The position numbers were made by a program, and so were the translations under genes. This document shows, piece after piece, positions 1 through 11,900 of a DNA stretch of 64,000 nt. This DNA comes from Numida meleagris (taxonomy: Eukaryota > Chordata > Aves > Galliformes > Numididae). A model generated the notes under the pieces. The model worked only from the letters and a program-made list of their open reading frames with translations. It did not search any database and was not told the origin of the DNA. The DNA lies in the NCBI RefSeq assembly GCF_002078875.1, contig NC_034410.1, positions 35,729,506-35,793,505 on the forward strand, written 5' to 3'. Position 1 is the first letter of the stretch; the number at the start of each line of letters is the position of its first letter.

Positions 1-969
1 AGTACCATGCCTTTTTCTGTCTCATACAGACTAAAACTGAGGAATGGAAAACACCTAAAATCTTAATTTCACTTTCTTTATGAAGCACAACGCTCAGCAA
101 CAGTTCTCATTCTATGGTTTTGGCACTTAGCATTCCCTAAGTTTGTAAATTCTCTGTAGTGTCTGAAGGCCAGAGAATTTCATGTAAAATGCTTCAAGTT
201 TTGTGAAACTCTTTTCTATCCTTTTCTATTGCCATCACTTGGTTACTTTTGTTAACTCATTTACAGACAGAAAATTACTGCTTTCTGTGTGCTGCATACA
301 TTCTATATGCTATAATATAACCAAAACAATGGATGTAAAGAGAATGAACCCAAATAGGAGAAAGGCAGAAAGGAGGATATTGGAACAGACAGATACATAA
401 GAGGAGGCGGGGGAAAAAGAAAAAAAAAAAGAACTGAAGAAGTGAAATCAAGATCAAAAATCAAGAGGATACTGCACATCATCTAAAGTCAACTTCTATT
501 TATTATTATTAAGCTCTGCTGAGAAATGCTGAAAAAAACAATTTGCTGAGATCATGACCTACTGACATCGTATTTTTTTTTTAATATCATCCAAAGCAAA
601 GTTTCACTTTTCATATTTTAATAGTAACGTGCAGAAACACATAAGTAAACATCATCACTGGTTCTTAAATGGCTATTAGTCCAGACTACAATAGAAGAAA
701 CTAATATTTACCACTAACATTCATGGACTCATTAAGCCCAAAATATGGTAGAGAGAAGTCATTTAATCACTGCTGCATGCTCTCTATTTCATACATTCAC
801 AGTGAATCTTAGTTTATGTCAGCTTTAACTGGCTGTGAATGACTTGGGGTTTCACAAAGCAGGAGAGAGAGACTGCAGGTCTGTGTTGCAGTCATAGCCA
901 GTAGGAACCTCATGCGCATAATATATGCTTTGTAGGAGCACACTAGTACCACATGTAGTTCTACTGTTG
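1..969. other. Upstream intergenic DNA, no gene seen
   Basis: AT-rich, with short poly-A and poly-T runs (for example near 420 and 570). The open frames here are short and resemble no protein I know. Nothing else is recognised before the mariner remnant. Confidence 0.6.
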
Positions 970-1486
970 TACACAGGTTGCTTTGAAAGTAACGCCTCTT
1001 ATTTATTTCCATGCAAACTAAGCAGATACTACAAAGAGTACAATAACACTGTTGGATAGAGCAAATTCTCAGCTACAAAACACTATCTTTCAGCATGGTT
1101 ATCACCATTAGCTATGCATTTTTGCCAGCAATGAACAAGAACCTGCATGCTGCACTCATAAAAATCTGCAGCAGTGGAGGTGACCCACTGTCACCGCTGC
1201 TGAAACACACCACCCACTGCCTCATTGTGCCTTCATCCACTGTTTGATCTCCATAAACGTTCAGCAAGCATTGATGAATGTCAGTGGGTACCACTTCTTC
1301 TGCATGGAGTCTTTCAATTACACGCCTTTGTTTCACATGCACTTCCATGCCAGACACCAGCTTGTCAGACTGCCCCTCTGCTGCCACCTGTCACATGACA
1401 ACATGTGCTGCCATACCACCAACATCCTGTGCCATCATGGGCCAACATAACAAACTAGGAAGCATTACTTTTTGTGAACCCTAGTA
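970..1486 (-). mobile_element. Internally deleted mariner (Galluhop-like) transposon
   Basis: The element starts after a TA at 970-971 and ends before a TA at 1485-1486, the target duplication expected of mariner elements. Its ends form an imperfect inverted repeat: GGTTGCTTTGAAAGTAACGC on the left, and the reverse complement GGTTCACAAAAAGTAATGC on the right. On the minus strand, 1112-1387 keeps transposase N-terminal text (VKQRRVIERLHAEEVVPTDI, VYGDQTVD), then jumps to sequence from the transposase C-terminus (WQKCIANG, in a shifted frame). The DDE catalytic region is missing, so this is a ~513-bp non-autonomous derivative. It was recognised from memory of the chicken Galluhop/Mariner1_GG family; the exact subfamily is not certain. 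Confidence 0.85.
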
Positions 1487-1989
1487 TATCTTTCATCCAT
1501 AACTGTTCTTTTCTTTCTGGCTCTGGCTAGCATGAAAACAACTCTTTCTCATGTGGTTGAACTAAAGCATAGTTTGAGAGGAAAACACCACTAAATTTTC
1601 ATTCAGTATTTCCAGTGATGGATTTTCTAAACAACCTTCACAAAATTGTACAAATGATTAAATATCATAAGTTATGAACTTGTTAAGCTTCTTGTATATT
1701 CTGCTTTCAGTTTCTTTCAAATGCCAACTACAAAATGTTGATGAATCTGCTAGATTGAAGAAATATTTATTGTTGCTCTTTCATTTACTACACAGCTCAC
1801 TTCTTAGTCCCACACCTGGGACCAAGTGATTGATCCATACTACTGTCACTTATGAGGTTCAGTATGTCTTCACCTCTTCCTCCATGAGACAAGTTTTCAA
1901 GTCTTTATAGCCGTTCTTACAGGTCTTTCCTGAAGCTTCCTCCAATCTTCCAACATTCTTCCTTAGTCTCCCTAGCGCAGTTGTCATGA
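1487..1989. other. Intergenic DNA, nothing recognised
   Basis: Unique-looking sequence between the mariner copy and the CR1 tail. No coding or RNA gene signal was seen. Confidence 0.5.
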
Positions 1990-2141
1990 CCCAAGCCTGC
2001 TGGCGTTCATGGACTGCTTGGACAAAGCTCTCAGACACAGAACTTCAATTTTGGGTGGTGCTGTGTGGAGACAGGAGTTGGACTTGATGATCCACGTGGG
2101 TTCCTTTCAATTCAGGACATTCTGTGATTCTACACACATCA
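1990..2141 (+). mobile_element. CR1 LINE 3' end fragment
   Basis: The stretch contains diagnostic CR1 3' text such as GGAGTTGGACTTGATGATCC, followed by a 'gggttcctttcaattcagga' block, and ends in an octamer-like ATTCTGTGATTCTA tail. It is 5' truncated like most avian CR1 copies and carries only 3'UTR sequence. Plus orientation. Confidence 0.85.
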
Positions 2142-2479
2142 AAAAGGTATACAGGATTGTGAAGGCTTCAAACACGCTAGTAACACAGAACATCAATGAT
2201 GGATGCCCAACAGCTTCTTGAACAAGATGCCAGTGTCTGCACATATTACTAGCAATCAAGACTTGTTCTGCTTTGGCATCCTGCCCTCTTCAGTTCCAGC
2301 ACTCTCACAATACTAAACCTATCTCTAAAGCTTTATCAGTGATTGCTAATTTAAAATATACGTGGCTCCTAGAGAAGAGGCATGGAAGACGCCTTTCGCT
2401 AGAGCAGTCGGTCTTCTGAGGAGGGACGGGAGGCACTAGCACCCAACCACCCTCAGCGCTTTCAGTGGGGAGGGGGAGA

Positions 2480-2849
2480 AAATACAGGAGGAGGAAAAGG
2501 CAGCGTGGAGTCATGTGACTCGCGGGCGAACCGGAAGCGTGCGGGCCGTGACGTGGCGACAGTACCGGAAGTACGTGTGCGTGTGTGTTTTGGTCGGGGA
2601 ACAGGAGGCGGCGGAAGTCGGCGGCGGCCTCTGGGTGAGGCTCGGCTGCGCCCCCGCCCCTCGCCCCCACCCCGTGCCTGTCGTGGAGCCGCCTCCCCGC
2701 CGCCCCCTCCTCCCACGGCCCTGCTCCGACTAGGCCTCCAGCCCTGCTGGCCGGACGGACAGACAGACAAGCAGACAGACGCTGCGCCGCCTCCGCCGCC
2801 TGACTCCCTGTCCTCCCCTTCCCCTGCGCGGCCGCCGCGGCCTGGCCAG
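2480..2849 (+). promoter_or_regulatory. RAB5A: RAB5A CpG-island promoter
   Basis: GC and CpG content rises sharply here and stays high to about 3300. No TATA box is visible. The sites seen are an E-box CATGTG (2512-2517) inside a near-palindrome at 2508-2521, two ETS-type CCGGAAG cores (2531-2537 and 2565-2571), a CRE-like TGACGTGG (2549-2556), and GC boxes such as CCCCCGCCCC (2651-2660) and GGGGCGGGG near 2872-2880. This is a typical housekeeping promoter. Transcription probably starts just after the second ETS site, but the exact start cannot be read from sequence. Confidence 0.7.
2575..2849 (+). other. RAB5A: RAB5A exon 1, non-coding 5'UTR (start approximate)
   Basis: A good donor (CCAG|GTGAGG) lies at 2849/2850 in the CpG island. 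A second strong donor (CTGG|GTGAGG) lies at 2634/2635, so exon 1 may be shorter or alternatively spliced. No ATG precedes either donor in the likely transcript. The coding start is in the next exon, as in mammalian RAB5A. The 5' boundary is a guess. Confidence 0.55.
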
Positions 2850-3060
2850 GTGAGGCAGCGACGGGGCTGGTGGGGCGGGGGCCGCATTGGCGGATAGTGA
2901 AGCCCCGACAGTATCCGATGTGGGGCTGGGCTGCTCGGGCTTCCTCCCCCTCGCCGGCCGCCGCCGCCGGGCGCTGCGGGCAGACTGGGCGGTGGGGCGG
3001 GCTGCCAAGGTGGGCAGCCCAGTGGTAGGGAAGAGAGGCTGAGCTCTCTTCTTCCCGGCT

Positions 3061-3072
3061 CAAAATGGCGCC
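3061..3072 (+). promoter_or_regulatory. YY1-like motif
   Basis: CAAAATGGCGCC closely matches the YY1 core (AAnATGGCGnC). It sits about 200 bp inside intron 1 within the CpG island, where YY1 sites are common in housekeeping genes. Binding is inferred. Confidence 0.5.
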
Positions 3073-6000
3073 CCCGATTTTCCCACTTCCCCTTATTCCT
3101 GTGCCTGGAAGGGAGCCGCGGGGGAGGGGAGGCAGCGGGGCTGGAGCCGCGGCGGGAAGTGGGGTCCTCCTCTGCGATTCAGCGCCGTCTGGTCCAGCTG
3201 CGAGGAAAGGGTTGTGCCCCCCGAGTCGTGCATGGAAGGGATGAGGATTGTGGGGGGTGGGACCCTTGCTTTCCCTTTCGCTTGCGGCTGGAGAAAGGCC
3301 AATGAAGAACATGGGAAGTAAAATACTTAGACAACGCGTCGCCATCCAGAGAATGCTGATAGGCCTAGTGGGCAGTGTGTGCACCGTCTGAGTCTCGGTT
3401 GGAACTAGAGGTGAAGCTGGAGCGCTGTAGAAACATGCCCTCCTATTTTAGAGCAGAGCTGAACTGTAAAATCATCAAAATGTTTCAAGAAACACCATTT
3501 TCCTTGATTCGTTTCAACTTTGCACCTCTTTCACAGCTTAGGAATGGAAAAAGAGCAGCTAACTGAACTAAAATTAATGAGCTCCATCTACACAGTATTC
3601 AGACTCAGAATGGCATCTTCTTTTTTTTTTTTTTCCAGTTCGTACTTGCAAGCAGGCTAGGTGTCTTGCCTAGATGGTATTTTTATCATGTAATAAGCCT
3701 CAATAAGAGGTAGATGTTAGCTGAAGTGAGGTGGCTGTAGACAGTGATAGTACAGTCATCATTACTTACATTTCCTGTATGATGAACTAGTTTGTCTCAA
3801 AGCAACTGATACTATATATCGTTTTTATGAGCTTATTAAATAACTGTTGCATTTAATTGGAAATCTATGAGGTTTTTTTGTGGTGATAGTTGATTCACGC
3901 CTTTTAATTTACAGCTTCATTATGTTTCAGTATAAACTGGAACTAATGTTTAGATAGTTATAGATGTCATTGTCTTGAACACTGCAGAAAGTTGCCACAA
4001 TAATTTTGCCAAGTCTGGAAGAGAGTAACAGAAAACATTGTTAGTAGGAGTCCTTAATAAGTAAATTCATTTAGATGCTGCTTTTTAAGACAGACAAGGT
4101 AGTCCAGTATGACCAAATTAGACAATGGCTGCGAGCTTAATGCTGTATGATCTCTATTCAGTGTCAGAAAGTTTATTAGAAATTAGTACAATATTAATTA
4201 TGTTCATGATAAGAAATATTGTCACGTGCTGTGAAATGCGAAGGTATTTCAAGTGATAGAATGTTCCATGTTTGAATTAATCACTGATTTTTCTTGAGGT
4301 CTTTGGTTATGCTCTTAATCACATTCATTGTAGGAACAGTGTTAGCTGTCTTAATCCCTTTAGTAGGCTGGCTTTTGTCACAAGTGTTATTTTGATGCTT
4401 CTGTATTGGCTTTCTTGTTTAAAATAGACACTGATCTGAACACTTAAATGTCTGAATTATTCCGTTAAGTTGTGAGTTTGTAGCTGTTGGCTAAAACTGA
4501 TGGAATTCCGCTTACAAACTCAAACATAAGAAATTTTACGTGATTTTCCCTGAAAATAATTCTGACCATTTTCCTCTCTGTAACAAAACTCATTAACAGA
4601 GACTACCTAGAAGAATATAAATTTGACTTCTAAAGGGATGAGAATACCCTGCATCTGGTAAATTACTTGGTAGGTTTAACAGGAGCACTTTCCTGATAAT
4701 GGCAGGGATAGAAGATGATGCATTTAGTGTGTCTTTTCCTGGAGACCTTAACTGAAGCTAAGGGGTGGGGGGGGGGAAGAATAGATGCAGATGCTAAGCT
4801 CTTGAAGTAAGAGTTCATAATTGCCTTGAAAGTTGTTTGTCAAAAAAGAATTAAACTCACAGTTTGTGTTTGTGATATACTGAAAGTAACATTCCTGTCT
4901 TCTGTGTGGTGCTTTTTTGTTTCCCAAAGCTAGTGTTTTACACCTGACTTAAGGAGTTGGTGGAACAAGTGTGGCCTGTGGCCTTGAACATATGTGGGTT
5001 CTGTAGCTTTGAAATGTAGCTTTACGTTCTTATGAGCCAGTTTGTTGAGCACAAATCTAAAAACAAAGGCCAACAATGTTCTGTAATGGCTGTCGTACTG
5101 CTTTTCTTCAGATTAAGATCTGTTGATTCCTCTTCCATCATGTTTGTATGATGTTCTGTTGTGAGCTTATTGGACAGTTTCAATGTAATCTGAAGCTTTA
5201 AAAAGATTATAGTTTACATACGTGCTTATGGAAGATGATTGTGACTGTTTATATATCAATATCAGCTGGATATGCTCTGTCAGGTTTTCAGTTCTTTTTT
5301 TTTTCCTTTGTCCTTTATTAAAATCCGTGTGGTACATCTGTGGTAGGTTTCATTAAGTTAATAGACATCCTGATGCAGCTACTGAGGGAAGACTGTTTGC
5401 AGTATGTTTACAGGCAGGACTTGATGGCCTTGCAAGTAGTGTGATCTCTGTCATCTTGACAGCTGGTTATTTTTGCACAATACTTGAGTGTCTAGAATGC
5501 TCTCTTGTAAAAGAGGGAGGGGTGTGTAAACTTTGAAATTTTCTGCTGAGACATTTATAAAAAAATTGGTACGTGTTTTGACAACTTACTTCAACTTTGG
5601 GTCCTGAAAGTATTTTTCAAGGAGTGGTAATAAATATTTTCTAAGTTAATTAACTATTCGGTAATCTCAATAACTAAAGGCTGTAAATGACTAGTTTAAA
5701 CAAGTAGGTATTGTATGGGATAAATCAGTCTTTCCTGTTTTTCTTTCATGCCTCCCTTTGTACGTAGTATGTAAGGCAGCAAGCAAAAAGTTGATCATAG
5801 AGACTAAGTAGTATAGCCGGTTGATTTTTCACACTGCACATCATCTGAAAGTCGCTTGCTCTGACGAGTAATTCACTTGGTTTCACTTGGATTCAGCCCT
5901 TATATCTTAATGCTCCAGAGTCTAAAAGAACATGGGGTGAATTAAGATTAAAGGTTTTAAAATTATTTCAGGGTTACCCAAGCGCCCTAAAATGCTACAG

Positions 6001-8119
6001 TGCAAACAGATGTTTTACTTTAAAACAGAAGTAACTTCATTTTCCAACAGAAAAGATAAACAAATGGCTAACATTCTGAGCTATCTTTTGGCCACACCTC
6101 GCTGCTTTTTCTTGTACTATAATTAGGGAGAGATTCGCTCCTTGTCGCTGATCCACTTTTATCCAAGTTCTTCCACAACTTCTCAAGCATATTTCAGCAG
6201 TACATGTGGAAAAAAGTCTTGCCTGAGAACTTACACACCAGCTGTGTCTGACATTTCATCCATATAGCATTAAAAATAAATAAAAGGCCTGATATTTTTA
6301 AACCAGCTAGATCTATTCCTGTATTCAAAAGTATTCAACCAAAACAAATTTAATGAGAGGATTTAAATTTGTAATTATAGGGGTTAATAACGATGATGGA
6401 ATAGGCAATGTTTTTTTTTTGCTTCATAAAACTTTAATTATTGCACACTTTCTTCCAGATGTTTGGGAGAACTTATATTGGAAGTATTTTACTTCTGTTG
6501 GGCAACTAAAATAAAAATCGACTGATATTTAAGAATAGTTGTAACTCTCAAACAGGTCACAAACTCGAGACAGACAGAGATGGATAAAAGATTTGAATAT
6601 TTTAACTGGAAGAAGATAAATTATTTTGAGAAGTAGGGGTAAAGAAGCAGCATGAGCAAATAGGAGTATCGGTAAGGTGTTGGAAAATATTTTGTGAGGA
6701 CCTATATTAAAGTTCTGTTTACAGTGAGAAAATACCGGCTTATTCAAAATGTTATGTTCATTAAGAAATAATACTTTTGATTTCTTTATCATGTAATGCT
6801 TGTGAAAATTAGGCTTAAGGGAGTGTTTCAGTGGTGGGTTGGGTTCTGCTAGAGCTGTGAAGCACTCCACAGTACATTCCTCAGAATTTGTGCAGAGTTT
6901 ACACACAGAGTTTTAGGAAGAGGAGTAAAGGCATAGTGTCCAAGGTTGGTGTTTAGTTAAAATTGGAATCCTCAGATGCCTGATAGAGAATCGTCTTAGC
7001 TATGCTTAATGCTTCAAAATGGGAAGACGGCTAATGATTAAGACTACTGTTTGATTGAAAAGGTGGTAGCTTTACTGTAAGGAAGATAGAATAACAACTT
7101 CTTGAAGATAGTAGCTTTACTCACATTTTACAAAATTAGTATTAAAACCATTCTCTACATTGGGATGGTATGCTCCAACCTAACTTGTATTTATCTGAGA
7201 CAGTAGAGAAGCTTTATCCTCAACAAATGCACATAATTCAAGTAGGTAAAAGCCTGTATGGGAACTAAGTCATCGGCTAAGGGATTTTTTAATAAATTAC
7301 TTCTAAATACAGAAGGATACATTTTTCTTTCTGAGAAGTGAGTAACGCTCAGTTAGGTATACTTCCTCCATCTTCACTTGGAATTTTGTTTTGGAAGAGA
7401 GAAGAAAGAAAATATAGAAAATACTTATCCAGTTTTTCATATATCAATGCCTACCTGTGAAAGATTTAATCTCCACTGTTAAACGTGCACATATAAACGC
7501 AAGTCCTTGGTTCAGAAGTGAGAACAACAGGGACTCAATGCTTCTTCATCCACATGAATAAATATTGTGATTTTTTTTTTAAAGAGTTTGCAATAAGAGG
7601 AGATAAAATGAAGGAACACACCGTTAGCATATGTTCTTAGCAAAGATCTCTAGGATATTTATTGGTTTTGGAAATATTGATTTATTACCATGTGATAGAT
7701 CTCTGGTGGCTTGCACAAAGCAATCTGAAATTCTTTCCAGTCAGGAGACTACTCATTTTCCCATATATGCTATGCTTTGCATTTTCACTTCTAGAACTAC
7801 AGTTGTTAACTAGAAAAATATACTAAAGCTTTGTATGTCAAGATCTGTACTTCTTAATCTGAGTAAATTGTATTTGATATGTGTGATAAAAGTGGAACAA
7901 TAAAGTGTAGTTGTGAAGATCTTGATGTATTGATTGGGTTTTTCCCCAGGTTTGTTTTTTTGCGTTCTTTACTGTTGCTGACTTTTGAGTGTTGCTTAGT
8001 ATTAGAAAAACAAGTCTTGGTTATTTCTTGCATGTTATTGGTAAAATATCAAATGACAAGTCTGAACCTGTTGTGCTGTTATACTTTGATCTTGATATGT
8101 TATGAAGTAAGAGACTGTA

Positions 8120-8408
8120 TCCTGGGCTGCATGAATAAGAGGTGGTCAGCAGGGTGAGGGAGTTATTGTCTCCCTCTACTTCGCCCTCATGAGGCCCCGC
8201 CTGCAGTACTGAGTCCAGCCCTGGGGCCTCCAGCATGAGAAGGATGCAGAGCTGTTGGAACAGGACCAGAGGAGAGCTGTGAATATGATCAGGGGACTGG
8301 AGCACTTCTCCTATGAAGAAGTTTGCTCAGCTTGCAACAGAGAGCCTTCCAGGCGGAAGGTTCCAGGTGGTCTTTATGGTCCCTTCCGTCTCAAGCCACT
8401 TTATGATT
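8120..8408 (+). mobile_element. CR1 LINE 3' fragment with internal deletion
   Basis: Begins with the conserved CCTGGGCTGCAT block and continues with sequence close to the CR1 consensus for 'GCCCTCGTGAGGCCCC', 'GGAGCTGTTGGA' and 'GGGCTGGAGCACTTCTCCTA'. It then skips most of the expected sequence and resumes at the 3' end (TGGTCCCTTCCGTCTCAAGC, then a decayed ATGATTAAG tail). Plus orientation, inside RAB5A intron 1. Confidence 0.85.
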
Positions 8409-8684
8409 AAGAGACTGAAGTCTTGCAAGAAAAAACATAATTGGGCTTTAATGTCGTAATTGAAAGCATTAATGGGTGGATTAGGTATTGAAGAAGATAA
8501 GTGTTTTGTTTATCATAGATTTTTGTCTAGTTGACATTTTAACCGTGAGGGTGGCAGTGCTGGGGGCTCTTGGCTGTGGTAAGTACTAGTACAAGTTATA
8601 TGTACTCTGTGCTCCAATGGTGAATTAGATTTTTTTTTTTTTACTTGGCTTGTAAATCTAATGCCACACATTGTTTTTTCATAG

Positions 8685-8937
8685 CCAGGTTGTTAACAGC
8701 AGAAGCCACTGAGTTCTGAATCCTGGACCTTGCTTTCAAGAACTTGAAACAAAGGACTTATTTCTAATTTGGGCATGGCTAATCGTGGAGCAACAAGACC
8801 CAATGGGCCAAATGCTGGAAATAAAATTTGCCAATTCAAATTAGTACTTCTAGGAGAGTCTGCAGTTGGTAAATCGAGTTTGGTGCTTCGCTTTGTAAAA
8901 GGACAGTTTCATGAGTTTCAAGAAAGTACAATTGGAG
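8685..8937 (+). CDS. RAB5A: RAB5A exon 2 (5'UTR end and residues 1-54)
   Basis: Exon 8685-8937, coding from the ATG at 8775. It encodes the P-loop and switch I and ends one base into codon 55. Donor G|GTGAGA at 8937/8938. An in-frame TTG at 8769 lies two codons upstream, but the ATG begins the conserved [11 protein letters not shown]-terminus. Confidence 0.95.
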
Positions 8938-11900
8938 GTGAGAAAATTATCCTTTTTATTTCACATTGAGTCTTTATTCTTTCCATTTTCTTTTTGTTGA
9001 CCATCTTGAATATTAAGGCAATTCCAGAATGGGTCATTGACAGCAAGGATCAAATCTGAACTGAGCTCTGTAACTTATTATGAAAAGAACTGTAGTTGGC
9101 ACAAAGGTGTACCACACTTCCATGTCAAGCAGGTGAAGTAAACGTGCTTGAACTGAATGGTTCTGAATAGTGGACTTTATGCTGAATTTTGTTTGCGGGT
9201 AGGTATGTGGCTATTTGAGCTGTGCTATGTGCATAAAGCCTAGAATAACCATTCAAGTATTTTGGTGTCTGTGAGACAAAGAACTACATCTTTCAAAAAG
9301 GTTGTAGTGTTATTTATGCAGCCTGTTGTTGCGTTTGAATTGGGAGAACTTGTGTGTTTATACATGAATGATTGTTGGAATGTAAAAATCCGCAAAGCTT
9401 ACAGAAATAAAGCCAATCTAAATTTCAAACATGACCTTTTTTTTTTTTTACACTGTTTCTGAGCATTAGGTGTAGTTTTTGTATATACCTGTCAGCAGAA
9501 ATAGAAAGCATTTTTTTCTCCTTTAACAGTCTTACTCATTTTTGACTTGGTACCTTTTATAATGGATTTAGGATAGGTGTTCATATGAAAGGTTTATGTA
9601 TCATCTCATATGCTTTATGGTAATATAGAAAGCATTCCAAAAGATATATTGAAAAGTTAACAAAAAAAATCTGGGTATAGTGAATAATAATAATCAAAAA
9701 CCTAAGATTTTTCAGTGATTAAATTTTTCACTTCCTGTGATTTTTAATTCATTTAAAGTTCTTTTTGTATTCCCTTTTTGTGTGTGGGTAGAATTAGGAA
9801 TAACCCAAACTGTTCCACTGTATAAAAGCTATACAAAGGTTTTAAAAAAGGCTTAACTCCAAGCTCATGTGTACACTTGGTGTAATCTCTGTATTAGTTT
9901 ACTCTTCTGTTTAAAATAGGAACAAGGAAATGCCATACTATATAATTGAGAGATATTAAATTCAGCGATGTTGGGATTCAGAAAGTTTTCTGTAGAGAGA
10001 GCTGTCAAACTATAGACTGTATTTGCTTTAGGCGTAATTTTCTTTGTATTCAGAAGGGCCTTTTAACAAAGAGAGGCTTATGTGCATTGTGAGCCTGAAT
10101 AAGAACTTCAGAAAGAATGCAGTTAAAAGCAGACATTGGACGGTGCCGTGTTTGATAACTGGACTTCACCACTTCAGACTAGTGCGACAGTGCTTGTTAG
10201 CTACTTAAGGCAAAGTATGACTGTGAAGGATGGTAGGCTTTAAGATAATTAACATAGTTAATTATCAATTAAATATGGTCTTGCAGTCTAGAAGAAAGTT
10301 AACTTGTTTGCAGAAATTGACATTCTTTTGTAGTCATTGAATGGTTCCTTTCAACAAACACAAAGAGATGACAAAGAATAAAACGCTTGTTTTAATATAT
10401 CCCTCAGTGCATCCCTTCATTTACGGAGAGTAGGTACATTCTTTTCTTGAAGACAATAACTTGAAGAACTTCAAATTCCACTTGTTTAGCATCTTTTCTC
10501 TGCCTTGGAGAAATGTAATATCCTGATGATTGAGGATGAAATCCTTAGTACTGCACAGAACGGGTTGGTTGTGGTTATTTTACCTTTATTCTGGTTTTGG
10601 GCTACTTCAGTAGATAGTAGGGGAAGCCTGTTTTACCAGTGCTTGGATATTTAGCATTCAGAGTCCTAGCGATTTAACATTGGAACATCGAAGCATTTTA
10701 CTTCTGCAGCCTACTTCCTCATCTCTGATGGATGCTCATTCCTCTGCAGCAGGAGCATCTGACTACTTAGTAGTCAACTTCTCTACAGTAGTTGTAGTGT
10801 CATTCATATGGAGCAAGATTGACTTTGCGTTATTTTAATAAGCCGAGTTGAAGGTTGCAGCAGTTCTGGAGTGATTCATAGGATACAATGTCTTGGAGTA
10901 TGTGGGACAGGATGACAGCCGAGGTGTGCAAGAGTTACTGGTTAGTGCCACTAATGGCATTTGATTTAAAATGATGTCTGTGAACATGTGTGTTGATGAG
11001 AGTCCCAGTTTCTCTACCAAGTAGGGGGCTTCCCTGCATGTCATTGAGATTTTGGCATAATTTTGAAATACGATTTCTGTAGAAACACAGAGGTGTTTCT
11101 ATTATGTAACCTTAATCTGAATGGAAAGTATTTTCTAGGAGTAACTGTTTGAAGACTTGCTATTAACTACTTACTGTTTTTTTGTGATTAGAAGATAACT
11201 TAGGGTAATAACAGATGTAGGTTTTAGATATGCAGATAAATATGTTAAGCTGTAGTGGCAGAAGATGCAAGTTTCCCTGAAACTTGCTGTGCAGATGATG
11301 CTTTGAAAATATACCGACGTGACTGCTTTATGAGCAAGGAATTTCTGAACTTATTTGTACTTCTATAACCTTTAACCAAGGTGGGATTGTCAGGAGCCGA
11401 AAATCGAGACTTTAATACACCGTTCAAATAATGTAGATGTGGTCCAGCACTGTACATGTCTGAGCTGTTGGAGTGTAGCATGAAGGAATGCTGTTTGTTG
11501 CATCAAGATGAGACATATCTAGGAGATAAGAGAAAAATCTTGTGGTTACTCTGATGAACTGTTAGGAAGAATTCCCATTATTCTTTTCTGATTTTGGCTT
11601 CCATTTGTCTTTTAAGTAATTCTTCTGTGTCGATCATTTACAATCTATTGTCTTCAGACCTGCTGTATTTTAATAATAGGCTTGAGTTGTCAGGAAAATC
11701 ATGCTTGATTCATCTTCTGTGAACATAATTTTATATGAGCAGACTTCTGGTTTCAGCACCTCTGTCTTTTTTGTAGCTGCTTTTCTAACCCAAACTGTGT
11801 GTCTTGACGATACAACGGTAAAATTTGAGATTTGGGATACAGCTGGGCAAGAGCGGTATCACAGTTTAGCACCTATGTACTACAGAGGAGCGCAAGCAGC

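Larger units (their letters stand above)
2850..8684 (+). other. RAB5A: RAB5A intron 1
   Basis: 5.8-kb intron. The first ~450 bp are CpG-rich and include a YY1-like motif; the rest is AT-rich. It holds a CR1 fragment at 8120-8408, a T run near 3620-3635 and a G-rich run near 4765-4777. No other gene was recognised. The acceptor is TTTTTTCATAG at 8674-8684. Confidence 0.65.

Noticed and set aside
2305..3384. 359-codon minus-strand open frame over the RAB5A CpG island
   Set aside because: Composition is the Arg/Pro/Ala/Gly-rich text expected from any GC-rich frame. It shows no known domain and overlaps the RAB5A exon 1 promoter, so it is a chance frame.
8769..8774. TTG start two codons upstream of the RAB5A ATG
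   Set aside because: Vertebrate Rab5A begins MA(N/S)RGATRPNG, and the ATG at 8775 has a good Kozak context.
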